Shown in pieces: positions 22,331 through 33,130 of a stretch of DNA of 64,000 nucleotides. The notes under the pieces were generated by a model. The model was not told the origin of the DNA, made no database searches, and was given only the letters and a program-made list of their open reading frames with translations. Within the stretch, counting starts at the first letter, position 1, and each line of letters starts with the position of its first letter. The stretch is from Gnetum montanum (taxonomy: Eukaryota > Streptophyta > Gnetopsida > Gnetales > Gnetaceae), in the NCBI GenBank assembly GCA_015680685.1, contig MNCI01024892.1, forward strand, positions 657,688 through 721,687, given 5' to 3'. A program made the position numbers and the translations under genes.

Positions 22331-22860
22331 TAAGCACTTAACTGGTCTAGACTATATCATGTTATGACGAATGCATCAAATTATAACTTGGGAGCTATGC
22401 TTAAGCAAATGAACGACAAGAAATGTCCATATTACATCCACTACATAAGCCAAAGCATTATGGGTACACAACTAAACTACACTACTACAGAAAAAGAACT
22501 AATGGTAGCGGTGTTTGCTCTAGAGAAGTTTAGGCACTATTTGCTTGGATACAAAGTGTTTGTTCACACATACCACATTTCCATCTTCTTCCTAATGAAC
22601 AAGCCAACGGTGAGTCCCCATATCATATAATGACTAGTGATCTTGTGAGAATTTAATCTTACAATGATAGATCAAAAGAAAACTAAGAATGTGGTCACTA
22701 ACCACTTGTCTTGGTTGTGATGGAATAACAAAGAAGATGAAAGCCCGCTATTTAATCTATTTCTTGATGAACTCCTCTTTGTTGAGGTTATAACTAAACA
22801 ATTTCCCACTAAGCTGAAATGATATGGAGACATTATCACCTATCTTTTCACTCAAGAGAT
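22331..22860 (+). pseudogene. E2 RNase H
   Basis: 22364-22630 is an open 88-codon stretch: MTNASNYNLGAMLKQ, then YYIHYISQSIMGTQLNYTTT, EKELMVAVFALEKFRHYLLG and MNKPTVSPHII. NVVTNHLSWL lies near 22690-22720. Of the four RNase H acidic positions, the first (DAS) is now Asn and TDH has become TYH, so the active site is lost. The tail to 22860 corresponds to the E1 spacer (FPDEFLFFSVV in E1). Confidence 0.8.
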
Positions 22861-23870
22861 GCCATAAGGGTTGGACCACCAAAATAAATAATAGTTCTTT
22901 ACTAGGTAAAACGTGTCATGGAGATCAACAGACACCTCTATAAGGTGTGTGCTGATGACCTAGTTTGATGGTGTGTCACTAATGCTGATCAACTGCATGT
23001 TCTTTAGGATGCTCATGAGGGTCCTTGTGGAGGCCACTATGTTAGGAGATGCATGATCTTGATGATAGGGTATTATTGGCCAATAATCTTCAAGGATGCA
23101 CACCAATATGTCCATCCTTATGAATGCTACTAATGAGATGGTGACATGATTGCTTAAATGGAGGAACCTCAATAGTGAATTCAACCACTAGAATCCTTCA
23201 ACATATGGGGCATTGACTTCATGGGTCCCATCATGTCCATGTCAAATGAAAAGGCATACATCATATCACTATTGACTATTGTAGAAAATGAGTAGAAGTA
23301 GTAACCATCATTGATTGTACATCTTCTACTACTACTCAATTTGTACAACAAAATGTTGTAAATAGATTTGGTGTGCCACGTGCATTAATTTTTGATAATG
23401 GAACTCACTTTATAAATACTACCTTTCAAAAACTTATGCAACGCTTAAGCCAATGGTGAAGCTGAGGTTACCAATAGGGAAATCACTAAGATTCCAATGA
23501 GAATAGTCAGCAAATATAGGAGATATTGGAGCAAAAATCTAAACAATGCCCTCTGGGCCTACCACTCAACATGGAAACTTCCTATAGGTTATTCTCCTTA
23601 TGAGCTGGTGTATGAAAAATTACCAACACTTCCTAGTCAATCCAAGCTTTGTACACTTTTAACAGCCTATGATCTCGACCTTGATTTAAGTTTAGCACAA
23701 AAAGAAAGATTAATGAATCTCAACTTGCTAGACGAAAACTAATTGGTGGTCGTGTCATCTAACAAGTTGCGCAATGCATTTAACAAAAAATTCCATAACC
23801 TTATAATTAGAAAATTTGAATTTTGTTATGGATAATTTAGACATGGTTTCTTTTTTATGAAACAAGAAGT
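22861..23870 (+). pseudogene. E2 integrase
   Basis: The zinc domain lies around 23010-23140 (DAHEGPCGGHYV-like sequence and Cys pairs near HPYECY). The core has NIWGIDFMGPI at about 23200-23240 and FDNGTHFINTTF at about 23390-23430. From this Asp to the Glu of EAEVTN there are only 67 nt, where E1 and E3 have 105. A 38-nt frameshifting deletion has therefore removed part of the catalytic core. The C-terminal region (23497-23742, 81 open codons) reads YRRYWSKNLNNALWAYHSTW, GYSPYELVYEKLPTLP and LDLDLSLAQKERLMNLNLLD. It then decays by 23830. Confidence 0.8.
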
Positions 23871-25441
23871 GAGTCCACAACCTCCATCCATTCACAAAAC
23901 TCTATGGTTTTTCTTATTCTAGGAATGTGTAGAACCTTTTCCATTAATAAAAATTTAATGAATTTGTAACCTTGGTAGTTTTTGGATTTGGGAAGGATTC
24001 AAAGGTTTGAACAGGGTGTGACTTAAAGGGGATTCTATACTCTTTGTGCCTTTCTGCTTACTTGGATGCATGTGTGTTTTCATGGACTTCTTACCATTTC
24101 ATGTCAACCAATAACAGGAAGTTAACTAAGTCTTTGCATTGTGTGGTTCCCATCCAAAAAAAATAAAAACAATAAGAAAACAAAAAATATGATGGGAATT
24201 CAAAGCACATCCCTTAGATAAAATAAATGGGCTACAAGCATTAGTTATGGGACTAGAAAGAGATGTTATCCATGCTTGAAGGTCCCCTCTAACTAAGGTC
24301 CTTTCTCACTTCCTACTTCTCTTTTCTTTTTTAATAAGGAATGGTTGTTGTTCTGTGGGAGCACTCTTCTGTCTTAAGGGGATGGACTCGTCTTAGAATG
24401 GTGATGCGATGTCATTTAACTTGATTGGTTTTGGTTTGGACTAAGGATGGATTCTATCAAGTCATTTAATCACAAAATTCACAAGGGAATTCATGTGACC
24501 TTAATCAAGAACTCGAGTTCACTCTCTCTCATTCATCTATGCTTTCCATGTTTCTCCTCATTGTTGGTTTCATGTTCTTGTTCGATGTCTTGGTTTGATG
24601 TGTCAAAATTCTTAGGTAGCTTCTTCTAGGTTTTTGTACTTAACTTTTTGTAACCATTAATCATCCATGGGACCCACACACTTCTCAGTTTGAAGTTATG
24701 TAAGGGTAATAAAGGGCTTGTACCTACTTTTGGGAGGACCCACTTGCATACCTTTTGGTTGGATTAGTTAAGTTCTTTATCCTTAGACATTCTCACAATC
24801 ACATCCTTTTGCATACCCCATCAATGACATCCAATTGTGCACATCATCACAATGTTTTTCAATGAAATCCTCTTTATTGTTGTGAATTCCTAACCCCCTT
24901 TAAGTATTTCATTATGTTTAAACTTTTTTAAAATTTCATAATGGACCGCTTATCCATTTCACTCTATTATTCAATTTTTCTTTCTAACATTACTAAGGGA
25001 ATTAATCCACCATAATCACAACCTAGCCAAGTGTAACCGCCCACAAGACAAGGTACTTAAAAGCTATGTGTTACACATTGCATACTAATCTATGACTTTT
25101 TTTATGATTGTAGTGGGAAGCCTAGACTGGAAGCGAGACTATCTTCACTAAGGATGATGCAGTAGCATCATGCAACGAGGACCATTCATGATCATTGGGT
25201 CTTCTCCCTTTCACTTTAACTACCAAAGGAGTTGGATGTTAGTTTTTTTCAAGGTGTTCAATTTTATTGTCATGAACACCCAATTTTGTAAAGGAGTGTA
25301 TATTTGTATACTTGAGCACTTAGAGTCTATATGTTCCATCTAAGTCAATTTGTATGTTAATCAATAATCCCACACGTGCCCAGTGTTTTGTAAGGAACTT
25401 GTTCCTCCTCTTGTTCACTCAAGGACAAGTTTTCATTCAGT
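23871..25441 (+). other. E2 3' region with intron and accessory-ORF stub
   Basis: About 1.6 kb with no long frame. 23990-24330 is the plus-strand counterpart of 61050-61270 in E9 and of 39180-39490 in E6. After the intron (25053-25113) a stub frame runs to about 25330, with FHFNYQRSW and VFNFIVMNTQF. This matches the last part of the E6 accessory ORF (VFNFIFMNTYF) and the E9 stub (IFTFVVMNTNA). Confidence 0.55.
25053..25113 (+). other. Putative intron in E2 3' region (intact GT-AG)
   Basis: 61 nt. The donor is ACAAG|GTACTTAA, a branch-point-like ATACTAATC lies 30 nt before the end, followed by a T-rich tract and the acceptor TGATTGTAG. All plant intron signals are present in the right order. 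Confidence 0.6.
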
Positions 25442-25451
25442 CATGGAGGTA
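25442..25451 (+). other. E2 polypurine tract
   Basis: CATGGAGGTA immediately before the 3' LTR. It is one transversion-free variant of the CATGGGGGTA tract seen in E1, E8 and E9. Confidence 0.7.
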
Positions 25452-26303
25452 TGTTGAATCATGTTTAGTTGTGCTCTGATATCAAATACCCAATATCGGA
25501 CCCTGAGATGTGATGTTAGATATCTGATTTCATGGGGTATGTGCTATTATAATTATAATTCTTGGGCACACAATTTCCATATAGTTTTTATTATAGCATA
25601 GCAAAGCTCTTGTAATTTATTTTCTCTAGAGCTAGAATATTTTTAAAAGTGCCCACAACAAAAGTCATTGAGTGTACAAATTCGAACACTATTGTTCCTA
25701 AACACATTAGTGTGTGTGAAAACAAAGATGAGCATTCTGATCAAACCTTACAACACCTTGGCTAGCTTAAATACTTTATTTATGCATTTAATGTTTCATG
25801 CAATTTCCTTTAATGCTTCCAAGTAATTAAGTGAAAGTAAGCTAATTAGATTTAATAGCAATTAATTAATTAAGCACATACGTACAATCACTTCAAGCAT
25901 GCATATGACTCTTGGTAATCCTAGCAACACTTAATGTTTGGTAACCCAACAATATTATACGTGTTTAGGATGTGCATGGAAAGTGGGATCGGATACTTAT
26001 GTTAGGATAGTTAGTTATTGATCAGCAATTAGATTAAGTTAAATTGATTATAAATTACATTTCAACCTATTCTTAATCGTAGATAAATAAAATATAAAAT
26101 AATAAAAATCATGTGCCTCTATTATACTTAACCATATAATTAAGCTCCACAAGTATATTTGAGAAGGCAACAATTGTCATGATTAGATTTCACATCTTGA
26201 AACTAGTGTACTTAAGAGCTTAAGCTCTACGAAATTCAACTGAATCAGGCATGAATGCTTATCATTCATATGGTTGGGTGTAGGGGTACCTTGCCGCTCA
26301 TCA
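25452..26303 (+). repeat. E2 3' LTR
   Basis: About 852 bp, starting TGTTGAATCATG and ending GCCGCTCATCA, in the reverse orientation to the E1/E3 LTRs and clearly homologous. It carries GATATC-type motifs at 25475-25540 and the conserved RU5 end with TAGGGGTACCTTGCC. The 5' LTR partner is missing. The following bases (atgtt) begin E4 sequence. Confidence 0.85.
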
Positions 26304-27480
26304 ATGTTAAAAATGATCTAGAATTTTGCTAAAAAAATGTCATAAGGCAACATTTTTTAAGGGAAATCAAGTCATTTATGTTACCAAATTACATGCCAAG
26401 AATTTGGTTACCAAGATTCTTGTTTATAACATGAATTATCCTTGAGGTGTTTCAAATTAAGTTTACCTAGAATTTGAATATAGTAGAGCCTTGCATGCAT
26501 CACTTCTTGTCATTTGCAAATAGATGAGGAGATTCTCAGGATCAGATCCTTTCATGGGAAGGTATCTTGCATTAATCCAATCTGTAACAGCATGGATTAA
26601 CATGGTGGTATGCACATTGGATGATGTTTAGTTTGAAGGAGATTCGAGGATATTTCTTGAAGCAATTGATGTAGGGTTAGTAGTCACTGATGTTTGTGTG
26701 AGATTCTATGGACTATTTAGCCTAAAGAAAGCTCTTTTTCAAGGCTTATGCTTACGTCCACTTGGATGATCATCCAAATGTAAGTGTACTACCCTTGTAG
26801 CATTTTGTTACTATGGTTGTGGTGGAATTTCCCCTTACATCGGTGGTGCAAGTGGCTAGGAATTAATGCTAGAAGTTGAAGGGTTAGATGATGGATATAG
26901 AGGAGGATAAGTAGATGGAGACTTAGTTCATAGAGTGTAGGTTCGATGATATTCTAGAGGGTAGTAGTCATGAGAGAAAGGAGTGTGGCTTGTAAATCCA
27001 TGATGAGATACATGCTAGTAGACATAATATTCATATGGGTCTAGCTATCGGTAAGGATATTGTTGCCATGGTGGTAACATCCCCCACGGCTGTGGGTTTT
27101 ATAACTGCTGATATTGCTCTTGATATTTTGGTGATGCTCCACTAGGATGATACTATGTTTGGTGAAACTATTACGTGTAAGTGCCCTATGGATAAGGTAA
27201 TGTTCTAGGTGGTTACCTCATTACCAATTTTGGAGTCAACAAGGATATCCCAGATTCTTGTAGATGTGACATTATAGGACAACATCCCTTGGAATGTTCA
27301 TATTAGTAGATATTCCATTCATCATCATCTATTTCTAAACCTAGAATCGTACCTTTCTACTGATAGTGATCCTTGTCTGTATCTTTTCTTCTCCTTCTAT
27401 TTCTACTACCCTACTTCATCTTCTCTTTCGATATCTTGAGAGTAGTTTGGAACTTCGCATCTAATGAGTCCTAAATTTTA
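26304..27480 (-). pseudogene. E4 protease start and gag C-terminal region
   Basis: Near 26560-26450 the minus strand retains the protease lead-in, equivalent to SPLIYLQISKNEPCKALL in E3 (18120-18060), but badly decayed. Around 27240-27320 lies the degenerate zinc-knuckle segment (CDIIGQHPL region on plus, read in reverse). 26640-27180 is the Pro/Tyr-rich linker. Stops are frequent. Confidence 0.6.
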
Positions 27481-29105
27481 TCCACCTTAGTCAATATTTC
27501 AATGAAAAATATTTAGATCAATAAGAATTTCCTTTGCATCACTTCATCTAGTGGTGCTTCTTCCTAATCATAGAAACACATATCACTTTTGTGAATGGAG
27601 GGGTCCCTATTATATTCCTCTATACTTTTCCTCTTTTTAAACTTCCCTTGTTCCTTTTCCAACTAATTAGTTAGCCTTCAAACCTGATAGGCTCTCATCT
27701 TTGAAAGTTTTCCTTGAGCATAAACCTTCAGAGTTTCTTTGGTTTTTTTTTGAAGCTCACCTATAATGTCGCAAAACTACTCCCTTTGAAAAAATCCATG
27801 ATCTAGGCATTAGTGTAAGAAGGAGTAGTACCTACCCAAGGATACATTTAAGTATTCATGATTTTCTTACTTGCATCTTTAGATTTGTTTCCTCAAGTTG
27901 GACACTTGGGAGTACATTTGGTACTTGTCGTTAAATGGCTTCAACATGGTACTCCACCTGTGAATGGATTTCAGTTCTAAGGACTAGTACCAACTTTCTA
28001 CTTACTTGACAAGTATGATTGGGAATAGTTTTTACTTCTACCACTCATTCTCTATATTCTATAAGGTACAGATACTATGGAAAGCTTGCAAATGGTGCTA
28101 TGGATTAACATTATATTCCCCTTCAAACTTGTAGATATTTTTCATATCCAACCTATTAATCCTACTATCCTGTTAATAACTGGTGGGAATTCTAACTACT
28201 TCTAAAAGATTAAGCATAGTTTAATGTGGAATTCTAGTTGTGCCTTCTCTCCTAGTAACATTTTTCTTTCTGTCGTGGTTGTCTATGCTCCCAATTCCTG
28301 TTGTCCAAATGGAGTTTCCTGTCATCTCCATCTTAATCTTGATCACTCTTCTTTCTGCCTTAACCACAACTCCTCCTATTAGAGTTTGATGATGAGGAGA
28401 ATAGTGAAGGAGAAGGACTAGGAGAGTCGTGCCTACTAGTCCTTCTTCTCTCATCCTTTACTTGATCATTCTCCTTATTGTTATCTTAATTTTTATCTTT
28501 CTCCTTATATTTGGATGATCAATTAGGAGATCTATCCCTTAATGTTTCTCAATCCTTGGAATTTTTCCTTCCCTCATCTTGGTTGATCTTCAAGGTTGAT
28601 TGAAACCTTTGGTGAAGGGTATCATCCTTAACAAAAGGAGGAGAATCTATGTACTAAGACAACCTTGAGAAAAAATTAGGGACCTCTTTTTGCGATTACA
28701 AAAATAATGGTGGTGGCATTCTTTTGTCTTTAGAGGCTTCATGATGTGTCTCCATGGGTCAATCCTTTCTAAGTTATGCTTCAGAGAGCTGATAAACCCT
28801 AGAGGTATGGTTTGTTACCTCATACTCTAGGCTTGAGGATTCAATGCCCATCTTTATGAGATTGGCTATGAGCATGGTGGGAATAGACTGATCACAAGCT
28901 AATAGAATGTTATCCTTTACATCCCTCCAACATAATTGTTCATCTTAATAGAAAATGAAGGTGAAATCTAGATGACAGGATTCCAGATGTGCATAGACTA
29001 CCTATAGCTGCTAAGAATTTTCATCGATAGTCCTTCTAGTCCTATCCTATTGTTGACTGGATTTATCAAAATGGTGTGGTGATTCATTCCTTCAGAAGAA
29101 GCCAT
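27481..29105 (-). pseudogene. E4 gag
   Basis: The start is placed at the ATG at 29105-29103 (minus), encoding MASSEGMNHHTILI. Downstream are the N-terminal block (29000-28870), a Lys/Arg/Asp-rich linker (28700-28220) and the core around 28150-27600. The core has the counterparts of WYxSLExKSIxRW, MLKPFNDKYQMYSQVSNLR and a HGF-type box. Multiple stops are present. It is more diverged from E3 than E1 is. Confidence 0.7.
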
Positions 29106-29245
29106 CTTAGTGTGGTATATAAAGTGTGCCTTGAGATAATTTTACTATTATTAGTATTTTGTATGAAATATGACTCATATATTCCTTACAACAACTCTAT
29201 ATGGATTCATTAGTTAATAATATTTAGTGCACTTGGCTAAAATAA

Positions 29246-29264
29246 GTTCCTAGCAACAATGCCT
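29246..29264 (-). promoter_or_regulatory. E4 primer-binding site (decayed)
   Basis: The minus strand reads AGGCATTGTTGCTAGGAAC next to the 5' LTR. It is the tRNA-Asp-type site with a changed first base and several transitions. Confidence 0.6.
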
Positions 29265-29265
29265 A

Positions 29266-30127
29266 TGATTAGCAGTTGGTAGTCCCTATAGTTAACCATA
29301 TGAATCACAAATGTTCACACGTAATTTAGTTGAATTCCATAGACTTAGTTACTTAAGTGGCCGATGTTTCAAAATAGTCAATTGTGTATCGTAAGCCATT
29401 GTCTTCCCAATCCACATTTGTGTTAAACAATACATATGGTTAAGTTTGGTTGAGGCATAAGATATTCATTTTTATATTTTTTATTGTTTTCTCATCTTAC
29501 CTAGATGATTAAATTAATTAACTAATTAACTACTACATTAACTAACTATCCTAATGTAGAGTATCCATTCCCATTTCTCATACACATCCTCAACTAATAT
29601 TAATGCTACTAGGTTACCAAGTGTATACTACTAGGCGTACTAAGTATCCACTACTAGGATTTCCAAGCATTAATACGTTATGCTCGAGATGGTCATACTC
29701 ATGTTATTTAAGAATGATAATATTAATTACTTAAGAACATGAATGTAAATTGTATCTAAAGTAAAGTGCTAAATAGTAGAATTAAAGTAGTCTAAGTGTT
29801 GTAATGGATATAGGAAATCTCATTTTTATTATTGTCCATGCAAATGTGTTTAGAGACATGTGCACTTGAATAAAATTTCGTACAATCTCAAAAATCCATG
29901 TTTTGGGTACTTAAAGGAAAAATGCTCTAACTCTTAAAAAAAGAAACTACAAGAATTTAGCGAAGATTAAGACTGAAAGGTATCCTAAATTCAAGGGTTG
30001 TGTGCATTTACATAAGAAATGACTATGTTAGCATCAATGTACCTATGTTAGTCCATCCTAACATGCATCGATGGGCATATGTCAATAGGTGTGCATCAAT
30101 GTAGCCTATATTATTGATGATTCATCA
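29266..30127 (-). repeat. E4 5' LTR
   Basis: About 862 bp between TGATTAGCAG and TTCATCA. The U3 end (30020-30120) carries ATGCATC/GCATCAATG repeats instead of the GATATC type, grouping it with the E6 and E8 LTRs. The TATA region is decayed. Confidence 0.8.
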
Positions 30128-30759
30128 AAACTTCACTAAAAGAGATAATAGAAGCTATAAATCATTAATACAAAGCTCGAGGTTCTCAAGACTAAATATA
30201 AAGACCAAAGAGGTGTAGCAAAGGCCTTAGGTAAGAGAATAGTAGACTACCAAGAGCTAAAGGACACAATGAAGTTGTTCGATATTCAATGTAAGTACTT
30301 TGTTACCTAGTTTGTCAATGCCCATGAAATGTTTTCGACTCTATTATGTTCTTAGAAAGTACATACAATTAAAACTCGATGCAAATTTTCCTAGATCATT
30401 CACAATAAAATTACCAAAGAAGAAAAAATAAAGATGCTCATTGATTCCTATTAACTAAAAATAGTAGTAGTAGTACTAACAAGACAACTACAATTAGTAT
30501 TAAGATGTGAGGGGCCACCACTGGAGCTACTACCACAAGGCACTTCATGAGGCATACATCTTGATCCTTTTATAAAATATCTCCACCATTTTTGTATAGA
30601 AAATGTGTTCAAATTTTGTCATATGTTAAAACTGAAAATCACACAAATAAGTTTTGTAATGAATCACTCTAGTCAGTCAAGTCACTATCACATTTTGTAA
30701 ACAAACTATGTTCCAATTTTGTTAACTTCAAGATGAGTTTTTAGTCAATTGTGAAAGTA
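30128..30759 (+). pseudogene. E5 accessory-ORF tail and 3' leader to the LTR
   Basis: This is homologous to the end of the E6 accessory ORF at 43120-43560. The frame reads AKALGKRIVDYQELKDTMKL, FDIQCKYFVT, FVNAHEMFSTL and KEEKIKMLIDSY. E6 reads AKNLAKRMNDY, ELQNAIRAFDIEHK, FINVKELFLT and KKEKVKALQDAF. Two copies of different age therefore encode the same protein segment. E4 cuts it on the left. A decayed polypurine tract (GTGAAAGTA) precedes the LTR. Confidence 0.65.
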
Positions 30760-31565
30760 TGATGAGTCATGTTTTGTTTCATTATGTTGACACAACATTA
30801 ATGTTAATGTATAGATAATAAATGCCTATATAAATGTGTGCACCAATAACATTTATAACATCTTTGGTTGAAAGCATAGAAAATATCTTATAGTTTGTTT
30901 TTGTAGGGATTAAAATTTATCATAGAGTGCTTGTAGCATGAACCAAGTTGATTCTCCAAAGTCTTATTTAGGTGATTATTTACATAGATACATTTTCATG
31001 AACAACAATAAGATCAAGATCAATTTATCTTCATTATAGAATTTTGCCTATCATAATGATTTCTTTAACTATAATTTAATTTTAGTGTTCCCTTATTTTA
31101 CATGTACTTAGCTAATTACTTTACATTTTGTTGTACACTAATTATGTAGCATGAGGATGATCACTATCAAACATAAATATATTAATATTTGGTAATCATA
31201 ACAATGGGTCACTTAGTACTCCTAGCAATGAACACTTGGTAATCCAACAATGTTAGTGTAAGTTTAGAATGTGTACAACAAGCTAGAAATGAATGCTCAT
31301 TGCTTAAACTAGGCTAGATTTTCTTCTTATACTTAGGCTAAATAATTTAAATTTTTAATATTTTAATAATATTTTTAATATGACCTTAACAACATTAATA
31401 TCATACACTGCAATCACACTAAACCATACATAGTAGAGCCACACAAGTATGGCCAGGAAAACAACAATCAAGGATAAATTGTCTAGTTTAAGAAATTTAA
31501 CTAGGTTGTATATGAATATTTATACTTTGTATGGTTTGGTGTAGTGTCTACTCTATCGCTCATTA
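30760..31565 (+). repeat. E5 3' LTR
   Basis: About 806 bp, TGATGAGTCATG to CGCTCATTA, homologous to the E6 LTRs. A TATA box, CCTATATAAATG, lies at 30829-30840. The 5' part of E5 is not in the window because E4 and the left-hand deletions removed it. Confidence 0.78.
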
Positions 31566-31734
31566 CCATTATTTATTTTAGGGATGTGTTAGACCCCAAA
31601 AAATAAATAATAATATTTAAAAAGTTTAGAGTACATTAGATTAATGAAGAGAGAGTTTAAAGAAAAGTCTAATGGTTTTGGAGATATCTTTTCAGGTTTT
31701 CATTCTTATAACTAATCCTAAATTTCTAATATTT

Positions 31735-32340
31735 ATTTGATAGAATAGGATCTCATACAACACACCTATAAAGAATACTTAGTTGAATAATGGAATGATA
31801 AAGTTGTTTTTAAATATCCCAAGTCAAAATAGATTCCTTACATTTACTTTTTATAGAAAATATGCATTAATTCCATTTTTATTTGCAAAATCATTTGAGG
31901 CCAAGATATTTGGAAGAGGAAGTTATATCCACATGTTCATTTTTGGTAGTAAAATTATACATTTTCTTATGTGTGCCACAAATTTATGATTTTAGTTTTT
32001 TGGATATTAACATTTATTCCTAAATGTTACAAAAGTCATCAAGATTGCTAAACATTTGTTACAATCTTTCCATTGAATTTGTAATTAAGACAACATCATT
32101 AGCATTAAGTAAGAGTTTCATACGCCTACTTTGAAATGTAATTGCAAATTGAGTTAGTATTTTATGATCCACTTTTCAACTTCATCAATAAAAAAGCCTA
32201 CATAAAGTAGAAGAAGTACAACATACTTGTTTAACACCAATAAAACTAATAAATAAACTTCTTTGTTTATCAATTTGTAAATTGAATGCATACCTTTTTG
32301 TAAAGTTAACAATGTATTATAAACTTTTAAATTTTACAAA
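31735..32340 (-). pseudogene. LINE (non-LTR retrotransposon) reverse transcriptase relic
   Basis: On the minus strand several frames together give the order of motifs of a LINE RT. It runs IGVKQVCCTSSTL (consensus GVKQGCPLSPTLF), then FIDEVEKW, then LLLNANDVVLITNSMERL. The last holds the YADD box as NANDVV. LDDFCNI, INVNIQKTKIINLW, a WPQMILQIKME-like segment and finally LYRCVVYE (consensus LYGCEVWG) follow. LINEs insert by target-primed reverse transcription in the nucleus. The catalytic box and many codons are lost. No 5' ORF1, endonuclease or poly(A) tail can be recognised. Confidence 0.7.
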
Positions 32341-32514
32341 TGCCTTAATGACTTATTTTTAATAACAGGATCATAGGGTTAGATAATAAGAAAAATGTTT
32401 ACCATCATTATTATTACCATCAATGAAACTCATCATATAGTTAAAATACAAAATAAGTGAAACATAGGTACACCCTAAGATTTATAAAAGCTTATGACTC
32501 AATGGTACCTAGTA

Positions 32515-32568
32515 GAATTGATCCTATGACATGGGGTTACCAAACCAAGACCCATACCACTAAACTAC
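32515..32568 (-). repeat. tRNA-like pol III promoter pair (SINE or tRNA relic) 1
   Basis: On the minus strand an A-box-like TAGTTTAGTGGTATGGG lies at 32552-32568 and a B-box-like GGATCAATTC at 32515-32524. The spacing is that of a tRNA gene or tRNA-derived SINE. No acceptor stem closure is visible, so it is not called a tRNA gene. Confidence 0.45.
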
Positions 32569-32678
32569 GTCATTGTTCTTAGTAAAAGATCTTAAGGTTA
32601 GTTATAATAAGCACAATATGATGAACATCAAAATTCATGTGGTGACACCTTATTGTTCAAATAATAAGGTATTATCCT

Positions 32679-32726
32679 AGTGGTAAAACTATTAATTTGA
32701 AAGCTCCAAGTAATGGGTTCAATTTT
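32679..32726 (+). repeat. tRNA-like pol III promoter pair (SINE or tRNA relic) 2
   Basis: A-box-like TAGTGGTAAAACT (32679-32691) and B-box-like GGGTTCAATTTT (32714-32725). Confidence 0.45.
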
Positions 32727-33007
32727 GGTGGGCATTGTTGAATTATATATCTTGGAGTATACCTCTATTATAATTATTTTAGGGTTCCAACATCTTCATC
32801 CCCCTTGAGGCAAACATCAAAGTAAATGATGAGAATAGAGCATGAAACAAAATTAATAAATAGTTTGCAAGTTATGAAGTCTTATTTTCAAAACAAAAAA
32901 CATGATAAAATTTGAAGTTTGGATCCACATGTTAGTGAATTATCTTGTAGTACACAAAGATGTAATAAATTAAAAGTAAAAAATATAAGAAAAATCATAA
33001 GCATCCA

Positions 33008-33130
33008 AGGATGTAATGCAATGGTCAAGACACTAACCTCTTAGTTGGGAGGTTGTGGGTTCAATTCATACTTCACTTATGGGTATGATATCAATGGAGT
33101 AGCTTTGTAATGGAATCTCTTGTTTAGTGA
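33008..33130 (+). repeat. tRNA-derived SINE-like element 3
   Basis: A-box-like GCAATGGTCAAGACAC (33018-33033), the linker TCTTAGTTGGGAGG, and B-box GGGTTCAATTC (33057-33067). This resembles the head of plant tRNA-derived SINEs. The body after the B box is ~60 bp and ends without a clear tail. Confidence 0.55.

Larger units (their letters stand above)
727..26303 (+). mobile_element. E2: outer Ty3/gypsy (Athila/Tat-like) retrotransposon, 5'-truncated, split by E1 and E3
   Basis: E2 consists of three collinear plus-strand segments: 727-1680, 9033-11742 and 21684-26303. Joined, they read gag, protease, RT, RNase H, integrase, a 3' non-coding stretch with an intron, polypurine tract and 3' LTR. 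E1 interrupts gag and E3 interrupts RT; each leaves a 5-bp target duplication, which proves E2 is older than both. There is no 5' LTR or primer-binding site at the left end, so the element is truncated there. Its 3' LTR ends at 26303 directly against minus-strand protease sequence of E4, so E2 was inserted in E4. The coding regions carry many stops and frameshifts. Confidence 0.85.
26304..30127 (-). mobile_element. E4: 5' part of a minus-strand Ty3/gypsy element, truncated by E2
   Basis: A 5' LTR (29266-30127), primer site, full-length gag region and the beginning of protease are present on the minus strand. Sequence then stops exactly at the outer edge of the E2 3' LTR. The rest of E4 (RT, RNase H, integrase, 3' LTR) should lie to the left of E2 but is not found at 1-726, so it was deleted together with the 5' LTR of E2, or lies outside the window. 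E4 itself interrupts the accessory region of E5. Confidence 0.8.

Noticed and set aside
26304-30127. E4 and E2 as the two arms of one element
   Set aside because: They lie on opposite strands, and E4 has its own primer site and LTR type; they are separate insertions.
32515-33130. Functional tRNA genes
   Set aside because: A and B boxes are present but no closed acceptor stem or clear anticodon loop could be traced; SINE or relic is the safer call.
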